DNA of 64,000 nucleotides from Alcaligenes faecalis (GTDB taxonomy: Bacteria > Pseudomonadota > Gammaproteobacteria > Burkholderiales > Burkholderiaceae_B), in NCBI RefSeq assembly GCF_009497775.1, contig NZ_CP031012.1:1178001-1242000 (forward strand), in the 5' to 3' direction. Position 1 is the first letter of the stretch; each line of letters opens with the position of its first letter. The notes under the pieces are model-generated. The model was not told the origin of the DNA. It did not search any database and worked only from the letters and a program-made list of their open reading frames with translations. Below are positions 55,329 to 64,000 of the stretch, in pieces. Position numbers and translations under genes: made by a program.

Positions 55329-56615
55329 TTACAGATGTGCCGCTTTCAGGCCGCTGCGCACAGCGCCTTCCAGCACACCGGGGTAGCCGGTATCCGTCCA
55401 GTCACCCGCCACACGAATGGCTGGCCACGGTGTCGTTACTGAAGGACGACGCAAGCCGGGTACGGCTGCAAAAGTGGCTCGCTTTTCGATAATCAGCTCG
55501 CTGGCTCGTACCGCAGGCATGGCTTTCAGGTGCCGGGTTTGGCTGCGTACCTGCTCGATAATCGCGGCAATGGCTTGCTCGCGATCCAGTGCTTGCAGGC
55601 GCACTGCGTCGCTGATGACGATCCCCACCAGCGTTTCGCCGCTGCCCGGTTTCAGGGCGCTGTGATCAAACAGCCATTGCCCGCCGCTGCCACTGCTATC
55701 GTCCAGCATCAACATAGAGTGGGGCAGATTCCAGGGCTGTTCCAGTTCCAGATAGAGGGTGGCGATAGGGACATAGCTGAACGCCTCCAGATCCGCCAGC
55801 AGTTGTTCGCTGGCCGGGCTGCTGGGCAGGCTATGCAGCAGGCGCGCTGCTTGTACGGGCGGACAAGCCACAATGGCTGCATCAAACTGCAGGCCGTCAA
55901 TTTGTACGCCCGCTTCCGTCAGTTCCAGCCTTTGCACCCGGTGACCCAGCTGTAGCTGAATATCGCGCAGGGCAGATTCGCACCAGAGCTGGCTTAAGTC
56001 TGTCAGCGGGATCAAGGTTTGGCTGGCTTGGCGGGGACCGCCCAGACTGTCGCGCAGGACATGGGCAAACAATTGGGCGCAGGCTTGCTCAATCGGGGTG
56101 TTCATGGCGGCCACACACAGCGGTTGCCAGAACAGACGGATGACATGGCTGTCTTGCTGGTGCTGCTCCAGGAGCTGCAACACCGTCAGACCGGCTGGGG
56201 TACGCCATTGCTGTTTCATCAGCCAGTGGCAGAAGCGCGCCAGCTGGATTTTTTGCGACCAGCTCAGGCCTTGGGCACCGAGCAGGCCGGTCAATAAATG
56301 GAAGGGGGCGGGCAGGGCGCGATTACGCAGGCGAAAATGTCCGTCGGCCGAGATCACGTCCAGATTCTTGCGTTCCAGACGCGAGGCTTCGTCCAGTCCG
56401 ATTTCCCCCATCAAACCCAAAATGACGGAGTAGGCCCCCAGCATGATGTGCTGGCCGTTATCGGTATCGCGCCCCAGATTGGGGCTGTGGATGCGGCGGG
56501 CACGCCCACCTATATGGCGCGAGGCTTCAAAGACACTGGCCTGATGGCCTTGGGTCTTCAGTCGCCAGGCGGCGGCACAGCCCGCCCAGCCAGCCCCGAT
56601 AACGGCGACTTTCAT
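55329..56615 (-). CDS. hpnE: Hydroxysqualene dehydroxylase HpnE
   Basis: A 428-residue FAD-dependent amine-oxidase-fold protein, last step of the HpnCDE route to squalene. The FAD motif AVIGAGWAGCAAAWRL begins at residue 4, followed by EASRHIGGRARR. C-terminal IRVAGDWTDTGYPGVLEGAVRSG is the second FAD-contact motif. It overlaps hpnD by 4 bp (ATGA) and is the last gene of the operon. The order hpnC-hpnD-hpnE supports the call over a carotenoid desaturase. Confidence 0.94.
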   Translation of the reverse strand: MKVAVIGAGWAGCAAAWRLKTQGHQASVFEASRHIGGRARRIHSPNLGRDTDNGQHIMLGAYSVILGLMGEIGLDEASRLERKNLDVISADGHFRLRNRALPAPFHLLTGLLGAQGLSWSQKIQLARFCHWLMKQQWRTPAGLTVLQLLEQHQQDSHVIRLFWQPLCVAAMNTPIEQACAQLFAHVLRDSLGGPRQASQTLIPLTDLSQLWCESALRDIQLQLGHRVQRLELTEAGVQIDGLQFDAAIVACPPVQAARLLHSLPSSPASEQLLADLEAFSYVPIATLYLELEQPWNLPHSMLMLDDSSGSGGQWLFDHSALKPGSGETLVGIVISDAVRLQALDREQAIAAIIEQVRSQTRHLKAMPAVRASELIIEKRATFAAVPGLRRPSVTTPWPAIRVAGDWTDTGYPGVLEGAVRSGLKAAHL

Positions 56616-57475
56616 CGGCCCAGTTTGCGTTGCAAGCTGCGGCCGCCCGATACCCAGGTTTTCCAGGCCAGCCAGAACTTGCGAATGGGCGTCAGCGAAA
56701 TACGCTGTTCCAGTACATGCCAGCGATCATTGGCAATTTCCACCAGCAGGGCATGGTAGATGGCCGCCATCAACAGGCCGGGGCGTTGTGCCCTGCGGTC
56801 AACAGCAGGCAGGGCGCGCATGGCCTGGCGGTACAAGTCCTGGGCACGTTCGGTTTGAAAGGCCATCAGGGCCTCGAAGCGCTCCGAGTGTTGCTGATCC
56901 AGAATCTCGTGTGGCGATACGCCAAACTTGTCCAGATCTTCCTGAGGCAGGTAGATGCGGCCACGACGAGCGTCATCGCCTACATCACGGATGATATTCG
57001 TCAGCTGAAAGGCCAGCCCCAGTTTTTGGGCATAGTCGCTGGTCTGTTCCTGGGTTTGGCCAAAAATACGCGCCGACAGCAGTCCCACCACGCTGGCGGC
57101 ATGCCAACAGTAGCGTTCCAGCTCGTTCCAGCTTTGGTAGCGCACCTGGTCCAGATCCATTTCCATGCCGTCAATCACGGCCAGCAGCTCGTCCTGTGGC
57201 AGGCCGAACGCCTCAATATGAGGAGCCAGAGCCTGCATCACCGGGTGATGGGCACGGCCCTCAAACAGGTCAGCCACTTGTGTGCGCCACCACACCAGCT
57301 TCATGCGGGCAACCGATTCCTCGTGAACCTCGTCCACCACGTCATCAACCTCGCGGCAAAACGCATACAGCGCCGTGATGGCGCGGCGGCGTTCAGGCGG
57401 CAGAAACAAAAAGGCGTAGTAAAAACTGGAGCCGCTTTGGGCTGCCTTGTTCTGACAATACTCGTCTGGGCTCAT
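56612..57475 (-). CDS. hpnD: Presqualene diphosphate synthase HpnD
   Basis: A 287-residue head-to-head prenyl synthase joining two FPP molecules to presqualene diphosphate. The two Asp-rich motifs are visible as YAFCREVDDVVDE near residue 37 and NIIRDVGDDARRGRIYLP near 160. YCQNKAAQSGSSFYYAFLFLP is the usual N-terminus. Six bp separate it from hpnC and it overlaps hpnE by 4 bp. Confidence 0.95.
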   Translation of the reverse strand: MSPDEYCQNKAAQSGSSFYYAFLFLPPERRRAITALYAFCREVDDVVDEVHEESVARMKLVWWRTQVADLFEGRAHHPVMQALAPHIEAFGLPQDELLAVIDGMEMDLDQVRYQSWNELERYCWHAASVVGLLSARIFGQTQEQTSDYAQKLGLAFQLTNIIRDVGDDARRGRIYLPQEDLDKFGVSPHEILDQQHSERFEALMAFQTERAQDLYRQAMRALPAVDRRAQRPGLLMAAIYHALLVEIANDRWHVLEQRISLTPIRKFWLAWKTWVSGGRSLQRKLGR

Positions 57476-57481
57476 GGACGT

Positions 57482-58342
57482 TCAGGGTCGGTAAGGGGTA
57501 CGGCTCAGGCCGCGGGCAATCAGGCGTAGCCAGTCCAGGCGGGACAGGGTGGGACGATGGCTGAAGACATCAAACTTTACCGCTTCCAGGCGTTCCAGAA
57601 TACGCAGGCCGCCCAGGACCATCATTTTCAGTTCCAGGCTGATACGCCCGGACAGGTAGCTGGACAGCAGCAGCCCAGCTTGCAGGCGTTGACGGGCATC
57701 GGTAACCAGCAACTGCATCATTTCCTGCCAGCGCGCATCGGCCTCGGGCTGACGCAGCAACTGGGTACGGGCCTGGATGTAATCATCATCCAGATCATAT
57801 TGGGCCAGCAGGTCTTGCGGGATATAGACACGGTTCTTGTGCCAGTCCAGCGCCACGTCCTGCCAGAAATTAACCAGTTGCAGCCCCGCACAGGTGGAGT
57901 CGGCCATCTCGACCAGCTCCGGGCTGTGGGCTTCATACAGATGCAGCATCAGACGGCCAACCGGGTTGGCCGAGCGGGTACAGTAATCCAGCACTTGCGC
58001 CATATCGCTATAGCGATGGGTGGTGACATCCTGGCGAAACGCAGACAGCAGGTCCAGAAAAGGCTTGAGTGGCAACTGGAAGTTGCTGATGCTGCTGGCC
58101 AAAGGGACAAAAATTTCGCTGTGCGGGGTATCGGCCAGGACGGGCTGGTGATATTGCAGTTGTTCTATTCCGGTTTCGAACTGCGCCAGCAGTTCCAGGC
58201 GCTCGGCAGCGCTTAAATCGCCTTCATCAGCAATGTCGTCGGCGCTGCGGGCAAAACGATAAATATCGGTGACCGGTCGGCGTAGCCGACGAGGTAGCAG
58301 CACAGAGGCGACAGGGAAGTTTTCATAGTGCTCGATAGACAT
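57482..58342 (-). CDS. hpnC: Hydroxysqualene synthase HpnC
   Basis: A 286-residue squalene/phytoene synthase-fold enzyme that converts presqualene diphosphate to hydroxysqualene. It has the ENFPVASVLLP N-terminus, the first motif YRFARSADDIADEGD and the second VNFWQDVALDWHKNRVYIP. The Met at 58342 (MSIEHYENF) is chosen; the frame is open to 58438, which would overlap the divergent alr. First gene of hpnCDE. No squalene-hopene cyclase gene is in the window. Confidence 0.94.
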   Translation of the reverse strand: MSIEHYENFPVASVLLPRRLRRPVTDIYRFARSADDIADEGDLSAAERLELLAQFETGIEQLQYHQPVLADTPHSEIFVPLASSISNFQLPLKPFLDLLSAFRQDVTTHRYSDMAQVLDYCTRSANPVGRLMLHLYEAHSPELVEMADSTCAGLQLVNFWQDVALDWHKNRVYIPQDLLAQYDLDDDYIQARTQLLRQPEADARWQEMMQLLVTDARQRLQAGLLLSSYLSGRISLELKMMVLGGLRILERLEAVKFDVFSHRPTLSRLDWLRLIARGLSRTPYRP

Positions 58343-58412
58343 AGTCCGCCAGTATACGGCTTTCGTTTCCACTAGGGCTGGTTTAGACTTTCGTATTGCT
58401 TCGGGGAGAACC

Positions 58413-59543
58413 ATGCCACGTCCTATCTCGGCCACCATTCATATTGCGTCACTGCGTCACAATCTCGATATGGTTATTCAGAGCCTGAATAACGCCACGG
58501 CTCCATCCGGCGTAAAACGGCCCCATATCTGGGCCGTCATGAAGGCCAATGCTTACGGTCATGACATCGAAAATGCGGTGCGAGCATTCAGTGCCGCCGA
58601 AGGCATGGCGATGCTGGACCTGAAAGAAGCCATACGCTGTCGGGCTGCCGGTTGGACCGGCCCCATCATGTTGCTGGAAGGTTTTTTCCAGCCTGAAGAT
58701 CTGGATGTGCTGGCCGAATTTGGCCTGACCACCGTCATTCATTGCCACGAGCAACTCAAGATGCTGGAGCAGTGGAAGGGCGGGGTGGCCTTGAATGCCA
58801 TGGTCAAGCTCAATAGCGGCATGAACCGTTTGGGTTTCAGCGTGGATGATTACCCCGCTGCTTTCGAGCGCGCCCAGCGTCTGCAAAAAGCGGGCAAGCT
58901 GGGCACGGTCGGTCGCATGACGCACTTTGCGCGCGCCGACGACAATATCGACGCCACGCTGGAGCAGATTCGCTGCTTTAACCGGATCACCGACGGCTTG
59001 CCCGGCCCGGTCAGTGTGTGCAATTCAGCCGCAACCCTGAGTCCCGACCTGGGCGCATACATGCCCTCCGGTCCGGATCACTGGGTACGCCCTGGTATCT
59101 GTTTGTACGGCAGCTCTCCTTTTGCGGACATCAGCGCCGATGACTTCGGTTTGCAGCCCGGCATGACCCTGGCCGCTGAACTGATCAGCGTGCGCGGCGT
59201 CAAGCAGGGTGAGGGCATCGGTTACGGCCATACCTATATTGCCGAGCAGGCCATGCGCATTGGCGTGGTGGCTTGCGGCTATGCCGATGGTTACCCGCGC
59301 CATGCGGGAACCGGCACCCCCATTACCGTCAACGGTGTACGTACCCGTTTGCTCGGTCGTGTCTCCATGGACATGTTGGCAGTAGACCTGACCCCGGTGC
59401 CCGCCGCCGGTGTAGGTAGTCAGGCGGTGTTGTTCGGTCAAGGCGGGCCCAGTGTGGATGAAGTTGCCGCAGCAGCGGGAACCCTGGGCTACGAATTGAT
59501 TTGTGCGGTGGCGCCACGCGTACCGCGCATCATCCAGGATTAA
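58413..59543 (+). CDS. alr: Alanine racemase
   Basis: A 376-residue PLP enzyme giving D-alanine for peptidoglycan. The PLP lysine is Lys44 in AVMKANAYGHD; the second base, a tyrosine, lies in GIGYGHTY. RLGFSVDDYP and VSMDMLAVDL are family blocks. GGGGAG lies 6 bases before the ATG. It diverges from hpnC, 70 bp apart. An SDR gene and radA follow on the same strand with short gaps, so an operon alr-SDR-radA-tauE-kdkA is likely. Confidence 0.95.
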   Translation: MPRPISATIHIASLRHNLDMVIQSLNNATAPSGVKRPHIWAVMKANAYGHDIENAVRAFSAAEGMAMLDLKEAIRCRAAGWTGPIMLLEGFFQPEDLDVLAEFGLTTVIHCHEQLKMLEQWKGGVALNAMVKLNSGMNRLGFSVDDYPAAFERAQRLQKAGKLGTVGRMTHFARADDNIDATLEQIRCFNRITDGLPGPVSVCNSAATLSPDLGAYMPSGPDHWVRPGICLYGSSPFADISADDFGLQPGMTLAAELISVRGVKQGEGIGYGHTYIAEQAMRIGVVACGYADGYPRHAGTGTPITVNGVRTRLLGRVSMDMLAVDLTPVPAAGVGSQAVLFGQGGPSVDEVAAAAGTLGYELICAVAPRVPRIIQD

Positions 59544-59561
59544 CACCAACAAGGCATAGCC

Positions 59562-60278
59562 ATGAAAAATAAATGTGTACTCGTTACCGGCGCTACCAAA
59601 GGAATCGGCTGGGCAATCAGCCAAAGGCTGGCCGATGCCGGGGCCCACGTGGTGGGTCTGGCCCGCCATACCGAGAGCATTGATTTCCCCGGATATTTGT
59701 ACTCCTGCGATTTGAGCAATGCAGGCGAGACCGAGGAAATGCTGCGCGTTATCCGCGAAAAATACCCCGTTGATGCGGTGGTGAACAATGTGGGTATGGT
59801 CGCCCCCGAGCCTATTGGTCAGGTGGACCTGGCTAATCTCTATCAGGTGTTTGACCTGAATGTGCGTGTGGCGGTGCAAGTGGCCCAGGCCTTCATCCCC
59901 TCGATGAAAGCGCGCAAGGAAGGCCGCATCGTCAATATTTGCAGTCGTGTCGTGCACGGCGGTTCCGACCGCACCAGCTATGCCGCAGCCAAAAGTGCCT
60001 TGCTGGGTTGTACCCGCACCTGGGCGCTGGAATTGGCTCCTTACGGCATTACCGTCAATGCGGTCTCTCCTGGTCCGATCGAAACCGAATTGTTCCGTGC
60101 CAATCATCCCGTTGGCAGTGAAGCCGAACAGCGCAGCCTGTCCTCCATTCCTTTGGGACGTTTTGGACAGGCCGCGGAGGTGGCTGCTGCGGTGACCTTC
60201 CTGCTAAGCGATGAAGCTGCTTATATCACCGGCCAGAATCTGGGCGTGGATGGCGGCGGCAGCCTGGCCGGACGTTAA
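59562..60278 (+). CDS. Short-chain dehydrogenase/reductase
   Basis: A 238-residue classical SDR. The glycine motif is TGATKGIG at 9-16, with NNVG in place of NNAG at 75-78. The active-site residues are Ser128, Tyr140 and Lys144 (SYAAAK). The C-terminus GQNLGVDGGGS is typical of FabG-like SDRs. The absence of a basic residue pair after beta-2 leaves the cofactor open. Substrate unknown. It lies 18 bp after alr and 9 bp before radA. Confidence 0.9.
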   Translation: MKNKCVLVTGATKGIGWAISQRLADAGAHVVGLARHTESIDFPGYLYSCDLSNAGETEEMLRVIREKYPVDAVVNNVGMVAPEPIGQVDLANLYQVFDLNVRVAVQVAQAFIPSMKARKEGRIVNICSRVVHGGSDRTSYAAAKSALLGCTRTWALELAPYGITVNAVSPGPIETELFRANHPVGSEAEQRSLSSIPLGRFGQAAEVAAAVTFLLSDEAAYITGQNLGVDGGGSLAGR

Positions 60279-60287
60279 GGAATTTCT

Positions 60288-61673
60288 ATGGCCACTAGTA
60301 CTCGTGCGGCCCGCAAGGCCAAAGTTGTATTTGTTTGCACAGAGTGCGGGGCAGATACACCCAAGTGGGCGGGCAAATGCCCGGCCTGCGGGGCTTGGAA
60401 CAGCTTGCAGGAAACTGTGGAGACACCGGCTGCGGCCAGTGCCCACCGTTTCGCTTCCCTGGCCGGTTCCAGCCCGGTTCAAAGTCTTTCAGATGTGCAG
60501 GCGCGGGAACTGCCACGTGTGCCCACGGGCATAGGCGAGTTCGATCGTGTCCTGGGCGGAGGTCTGGTTGAAGGCGGTGTGATCCTGATCGGGGGCGACC
60601 CCGGAGTCGGTAAATCCACGCTGCTGCTGCAAGCCATGGCCGCCTTGGCCCAGCAAACCAAAGTTCTGTATGTGACCGGCGAGGAATCTGCCGAACAGGT
60701 CGCCTTGCGTGCCCGCCGTCTGGGCGTGCCTACCGAGGGCGTGGATCTGCTGGCCGAAATTCGTCTGGAATCCATCAGCCAGGCTTTGCAGTCGCATCAG
60801 CCCAGCGTGGTGGTGATCGACTCGATTCAAACCCTGTATTCGGATCAGCTCAGTGCCGCTCCCGGCTCGGTGTCGCAGGTGCGCGAATGTGCGGCCCAGC
60901 TTACCCGCTTGGCCAAGCAAAGCGGCACCTCCATGATTTTTATTGGTCACGTCACTAAAGACGGGACCTTGGCCGGGCCGCGTGTGCTGGAGCACATTGT
61001 GGATACGGTGCTGTATTTCGAGGGCGACACGCATTCCTCCTTCCGCATGGTGCGCGCATTCAAGAACCGCTTTGGCGCGGTGAATGAGCTGGGCGTATTT
61101 GCCATGACGGAGAAAGGCTTGAAAGGGGTCAGCAACCCTTCGGCCCTGTTCTTGTCGCAACACTCCCAGTCGGTAGCCGGTTCCTGCGTCATGGCCACCC
61201 AGGAAGGCACACGGCCTTTGCTGGTGGAAATTCAGGCTTTGGTGGACTCGGCCCATGTGCCCAATCCGCGTCGCTTGTCTGTGGGGCTGGAAAGCTCCCG
61301 TCTGGCCATGCTGCTGGCGGTAATGCATCGTCATGCTGGCGTGGTCACTTATGACCAGGACGTGTTTGTAAACGCCGTCGGTGGCGTCAAGATTACCGAG
61401 CCAGCTGCTGACCTGGCGGTGCTACTGGCTATTTTGTCCTCCCTGAATAACCGCCCCTTGCCACGCGGCCTGGTCGTGTTCGGGGAAATTGGCCTGGCCG
61501 GTGAAATTCGTCCGGCCCCGCGTGGGCAGGAGCGTTTGCGCGAAGCGGCCAAGCTGGGTTTCAGCATCGCCTTGATTCCCAAGAGCAATGCTCCGCGTCA
61601 GCCGGTTGAGGGCCTGGAAATCTGGGCGGTAGACCGGGTGGAAGACGCTGTCGACCGTCTGCGTAATCTGTAA
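60288..61673 (+). CDS. radA: DNA repair protein RadA
   Basis: A 461-residue RecA-like branch-migration helicase. The N-terminal C4 zinc finger uses Cys17, Cys20, Cys31 and Cys34. Walker A is GGDPGVGKST at 102-111. The RadA-specific KNRFG motif is present in FKNRFGAVNELGVF, and the C-terminal Lon-protease-like domain has FGEIGLAGEIRP. It acts in homologous recombination with RecA. Start with AAGGAA upstream. Confidence 0.97.
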   Translation: MATSTRAARKAKVVFVCTECGADTPKWAGKCPACGAWNSLQETVETPAAASAHRFASLAGSSPVQSLSDVQARELPRVPTGIGEFDRVLGGGLVEGGVILIGGDPGVGKSTLLLQAMAALAQQTKVLYVTGEESAEQVALRARRLGVPTEGVDLLAEIRLESISQALQSHQPSVVVIDSIQTLYSDQLSAAPGSVSQVRECAAQLTRLAKQSGTSMIFIGHVTKDGTLAGPRVLEHIVDTVLYFEGDTHSSFRMVRAFKNRFGAVNELGVFAMTEKGLKGVSNPSALFLSQHSQSVAGSCVMATQEGTRPLLVEIQALVDSAHVPNPRRLSVGLESSRLAMLLAVMHRHAGVVTYDQDVFVNAVGGVKITEPAADLAVLLAILSSLNNRPLPRGLVVFGEIGLAGEIRPAPRGQERLREAAKLGFSIALIPKSNAPRQPVEGLEIWAVDRVEDAVDRLRNL

Positions 61674-61678
61674 TCGCC

Positions 61679-62458
61679 ATGATAAGTATTGAATTGATCC
61701 TGGCCTGTTTGCTGGGAGGCGCGCTTATTGGCTATACCGGCGGGGTTCTGGGGATTGGCGGTGGCTTGCTGGCGATTCCGCTGCTGGGCCTGATTCTGGG
61801 TATGGACCAGCAAACCGCTCAAGGTACAGCCCTGATCATGGTGGTGCCTGCGGTGCTGCTGACCGTGCGCCAGTACCATCGCCGCAACCATATTGATTTC
61901 CGCCGCGCGGCATTGGGGGCGATCTCTTCCATTATCTTTACCTGGCTGGGCGCACGTCTGGCCTTGGGTATGGATGCGATCTTGCTGCGTCGCATTTACT
62001 CGGTATTTGTGATGGCCATTGCCCTGTATTATTTCGACCAGAGTTTGGGCTTTTCCCGACGCCGCCGTCGCAGTGACAAGCCGCGTCCGGACCCGGGGTC
62101 GTTTGGTCAGCTGTGGTATATCGCGGTAGGCATGATGGCCGGTTTGGCCGGGGGCATATTTGGTGTGGGCGGCGCGGTGCTGGTGGTGCCATTCCTGACC
62201 AGTCGTATGGGCTATAGCCAGACCGGCGCACAAGGTTTGGCGCTGTCCATGATTATTCCCGGTACCCTGGTCGCCTTGGCGACGTATGCGTTTCATGGTC
62301 AGGCCACCTGGCAGGTTGGAATACCGATGGCCATGGGCAGCCTGCTGCTGGTGCCTTTTGGTGTGCGTCTGGCCTACCGTCTGCCCGAGAATCGTCTGAA
62401 GTTTATTTTTGCCTGCATGCTGGTACTGATCATGGCCCTGTTGCTGGCCCGTGCCTGA
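61679..62458 (+). CDS. TauE/SafE-family sulfite/sulfonate exporter-like protein
   Basis: A 259-residue membrane protein with about eight helices and two repeat halves. The family hallmarks GGALIGYTGGVLGIGGGLLAIP and GLAGGIFGVGGAVLVVPFL are placed symmetrically; the key motif GxGGG occurs in each. Members move sulfite, sulfoacetate or other organic anions; the substrate is not known here. It starts 5 bp after radA, and its end overlaps the ribosome site of kdkA. Confidence 0.9.
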   Translation: MISIELILACLLGGALIGYTGGVLGIGGGLLAIPLLGLILGMDQQTAQGTALIMVVPAVLLTVRQYHRRNHIDFRRAALGAISSIIFTWLGARLALGMDAILLRRIYSVFVMAIALYYFDQSLGFSRRRRRSDKPRPDPGSFGQLWYIAVGMMAGLAGGIFGVGGAVLVVPFLTSRMGYSQTGAQGLALSMIIPGTLVALATYAFHGQATWQVGIPMAMGSLLLVPFGVRLAYRLPENRLKFIFACMLVLIMALLLARA

Positions 62459-62467
62459 GGAGCTGCC

Positions 62468-63187
62468 GTGAGCGCCCAATCCGAAACTGTCTATTCCTTG
62501 CCCGGTGGCGGTACCTTGTTGGCACCGGAGCTGGCCAATCAGCTGGATCTGGAACCCGAAGCCTTGCAGCACTGGTTCGAGGCCGCTTCCTACGGCGACC
62601 AGGCCAGCAAGGTCGGGCAGGGTGGTCGTCAGGCTGCCTGGTTTGTGAACGGGCCTTTTGGTCAGGCGGTGCTGCGTCACTACCGTCGTGGTGGTCTGGT
62701 GGCTCGCTTCAATCAGTCCAGCTACTTGTGGCAAGGTGCCTCCCGGACTCGCAGCTGGCGAGAATTTCAGGTGATGTCTTATTTGCACAACAAGGGTTTG
62801 GCCGTCCCCAAAGTGCTGGCGGGCGCGTGGTGGCAGCAGGGTTTTTGGTACCATGCGGCCCTGATAAGCCAGCGGGTGCCCGATGTGCAGCCTTTGACTC
62901 TGTGCCTGGACCGCGCCTCCCCCGAAGCGGTGGCGCACGAGATTGTCCGCATGCACCAATTCGAGGTTTGGCACGCTGACCTTAACGCCTACAATATTTT
63001 GCTGGATGCGAATGACAAAGTCTGGCTGATCGATTTTGACCGTGCACGACAGGGGCCAGTCAGCCCCGCCCAGGCGCTGGGTAATGTGCAACGCCTCAGA
63101 CGATCTTTGCTCAAAGTGTGTGGGCCGCGTGGCGATATGTGGTGGCAGCAGATGTTTTCTGCTTACCGCCACGAAACGCAGCGTTAA
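62468..63187 (+). CDS. kdkA: 3-deoxy-D-manno-octulosonic acid (Kdo) kinase
   Basis: A 239-residue kinase-fold protein of the KdkA/lipopolysaccharide kinase family, phosphorylating Kdo in the LPS inner core. The catalytic loop is WHADLNAYNILLD with Asp in HADLN, followed by the metal-binding VWLIDFDRAR. An earlier VLRHYRRGGLVAR block is the nucleotide-lysine region. It starts with GTG at 62468 after an AGGAG site at 62458-62462. Close to the TauE gene, with which it is likely cotranscribed. Confidence 0.92.
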   Translation: MSAQSETVYSLPGGGTLLAPELANQLDLEPEALQHWFEAASYGDQASKVGQGGRQAAWFVNGPFGQAVLRHYRRGGLVARFNQSSYLWQGASRTRSWREFQVMSYLHNKGLAVPKVLAGAWWQQGFWYHAALISQRVPDVQPLTLCLDRASPEAVAHEIVRMHQFEVWHADLNAYNILLDANDKVWLIDFDRARQGPVSPAQALGNVQRLRRSLLKVCGPRGDMWWQQMFSAYRHETQR

Positions 63188-63264
63188 TTACGACTACGGG
63201 CTTTAAAAAAGCTTTATCATCTCGCCTTTTGGGTTTTTCGCTTTCGATAGGAAGGGGACTCGTG

Positions 63265-64000
63265 ATGTCTTTTGGGATGAACACACCACAGGTACTCGCC
63301 GGCCTGCTGGCCGCTGCTGCCATCATGCCTGTTGCACAGGCACAAAATCAGGTTGTTAACGTCTATAACTGGGCTGAATATACGGCCCCCGACACCTTGT
63401 CCGGCTTTCAGAAAGCCACGGGCATTACCGTGCGGTATGACGTTTACGATAATAACGACACCTTGCAAGCCAAGTTGTTGACGGGCAAGTCGGGTTACGA
63501 CGTGGTGGTTCCCTCCACGCATTACGCAGCGCGTCAGATCGAAGGCGGTTTGTTCCAGAAGCTGGATAAAAGTCAGATTCCCAACTGGTCCCATCTGGAC
63601 CCGGACATCATGGCTTTGCTCTCCGATGTGGACCCCGGCAACGAGTACCTGATTCCCTGGGGCTACGGCACCAATGGCCTGGGCTACAACGTCACCAAGG
63701 TCAAAGAGATCATGGGTGAGCAGGTGGATCTGGGCAACTGGGACATGCTGTTCAAACCTGAAAATGCCGAGAAGCTGAAAGGCTGTGGCATTTCCATCCT
63801 GGACGAAGCCGCCCAGGTATTCCCGGCCGTGCTGCACTACATTGGCAAAGATCCCAACAGCAGCAACGAAGCCGACTACCGCGAGGCTCTGGACCTGCTC
63901 AAGCAGATCCGTCCTTACGTGCGTCAGTTCAGCTCCTCCGGTTATATCGACGAGCTGGCTGCGGGTGATCTGTGCATGGTCTACGGTTTCTCCGGCGACG
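63265..64000 (+). CDS. Putrescine/spermidine-type periplasmic binding protein, 5' part
   Basis: The first 245 residues of a PotF/PotD-like solute-binding protein; the gene runs off the window. A signal peptide is visible (MSFGMNTPQVLAGLLAAAA, cleavage likely after MPVAQA). The mature start VVNVYNWAEYTAPDTLSGFQ and the blocks TGKSGYDVVVPST and IPWGYGTNGLGYN are typical of polyamine-binding proteins, with the Trp and Tyr of the binding pocket. A GAAGGGGA site precedes the ATG at 63265. The rest of the transporter is expected downstream. Confidence 0.93.
   Translation, partial: MSFGMNTPQVLAGLLAAAAIMPVAQAQNQVVNVYNWAEYTAPDTLSGFQKATGITVRYDVYDNNDTLQAKLLTGKSGYDVVVPSTHYAARQIEGGLFQKLDKSQIPNWSHLDPDIMALLSDVDPGNEYLIPWGYGTNGLGYNVTKVKEIMGEQVDLGNWDMLFKPENAEKLKGCGISILDEAAQVFPAVLHYIGKDPNSSNEADYREALDLLKQIRPYVRQFSSSGYIDELAAGDLCMVYGFSGD

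Overview
This window is ordinary chromosomal DNA of a betaproteobacterium, most likely from the order Burkholderiales, family Alcaligenaceae, and closest in feel to Alcaligenes. That placement is an inference from gene content and order. The clues are phaC-phaB-phaR in a row, scpB-rluB beside rimP-nusA-infB-rbfA-truB-typA, xseB-ispA-dxs followed by folE2, priB inside rpsF-rpsR-rplI, alaC-hom-thrC, and an hpnCDE squalene cluster. I see no insertion sequence, prophage, CRISPR array, toxin-antitoxin pair or obvious island. Coding density is high and most genes are core housekeeping genes.

Layout. 1-6.8 kb: the end of rluD, then pgeF, the polyhydroxyalkanoate genes phaC, phaB and phaR, a COG3146 acyltransferase-like gene and a secreted protein of unknown function. 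6.8-8.1 kb: two identical initiator tRNA genes flank 826 bp without a convincing gene. 8.1-19.4 kb: scpB, rluB and the translation/transcription operon rimP-nusA-infB-rbfA-truB-typA, whose leader ends in a near-perfect intrinsic terminator just before rimP. 19.7-24.4 kb: an SQR-like flavoprotein with a DUF1641 partner, a polar amino acid ABC importer without its ATPase, and a LOG-family hydrolase. 24.4-32.3 kb: polA, a Na/Pi cotransporter, a MarR regulator and a divergent stand-alone pyruvate dehydrogenase E1.

32.4-41.8 kb: a secreted hydrolase, a GNAT enzyme, a frameshifted GyrI-like gene, htpX, a DMT exporter, a sulfurtransferase, then xseB-ispA-dxs and folE2. 42-45.2 kb: rpsF-priB-rpsR-rplI and dnaB. 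45.5-50.3 kb, minus strand: a bile-acid-symporter-like carrier with pdxA, phoH2, and bcp with an Mth938-like gene. 50.4-54.3 kb: alaC-hom-thrC. 54.6-64 kb: speG, hpnCDE on the minus strand, then alr, an SDR, radA, a TauE-like exporter, kdkA and the start of a putrescine-type binding protein cut by the window edge.

Functional links. PhaB and PhaC make polyester storage granules under PhaR; no thiolase gene is adjacent. IspA supplies farnesyl diphosphate from the Dxs (MEP) pathway, which HpnC, HpnD and HpnE can turn into squalene for hopanoids. AlaC, Hom and ThrC are translationally coupled amino acid genes. The most interesting local signals are regulatory: the rimP leader terminator, and twin palindromes over the divergent marR/aceE promoters. 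No wholly new multi-gene system is evident.
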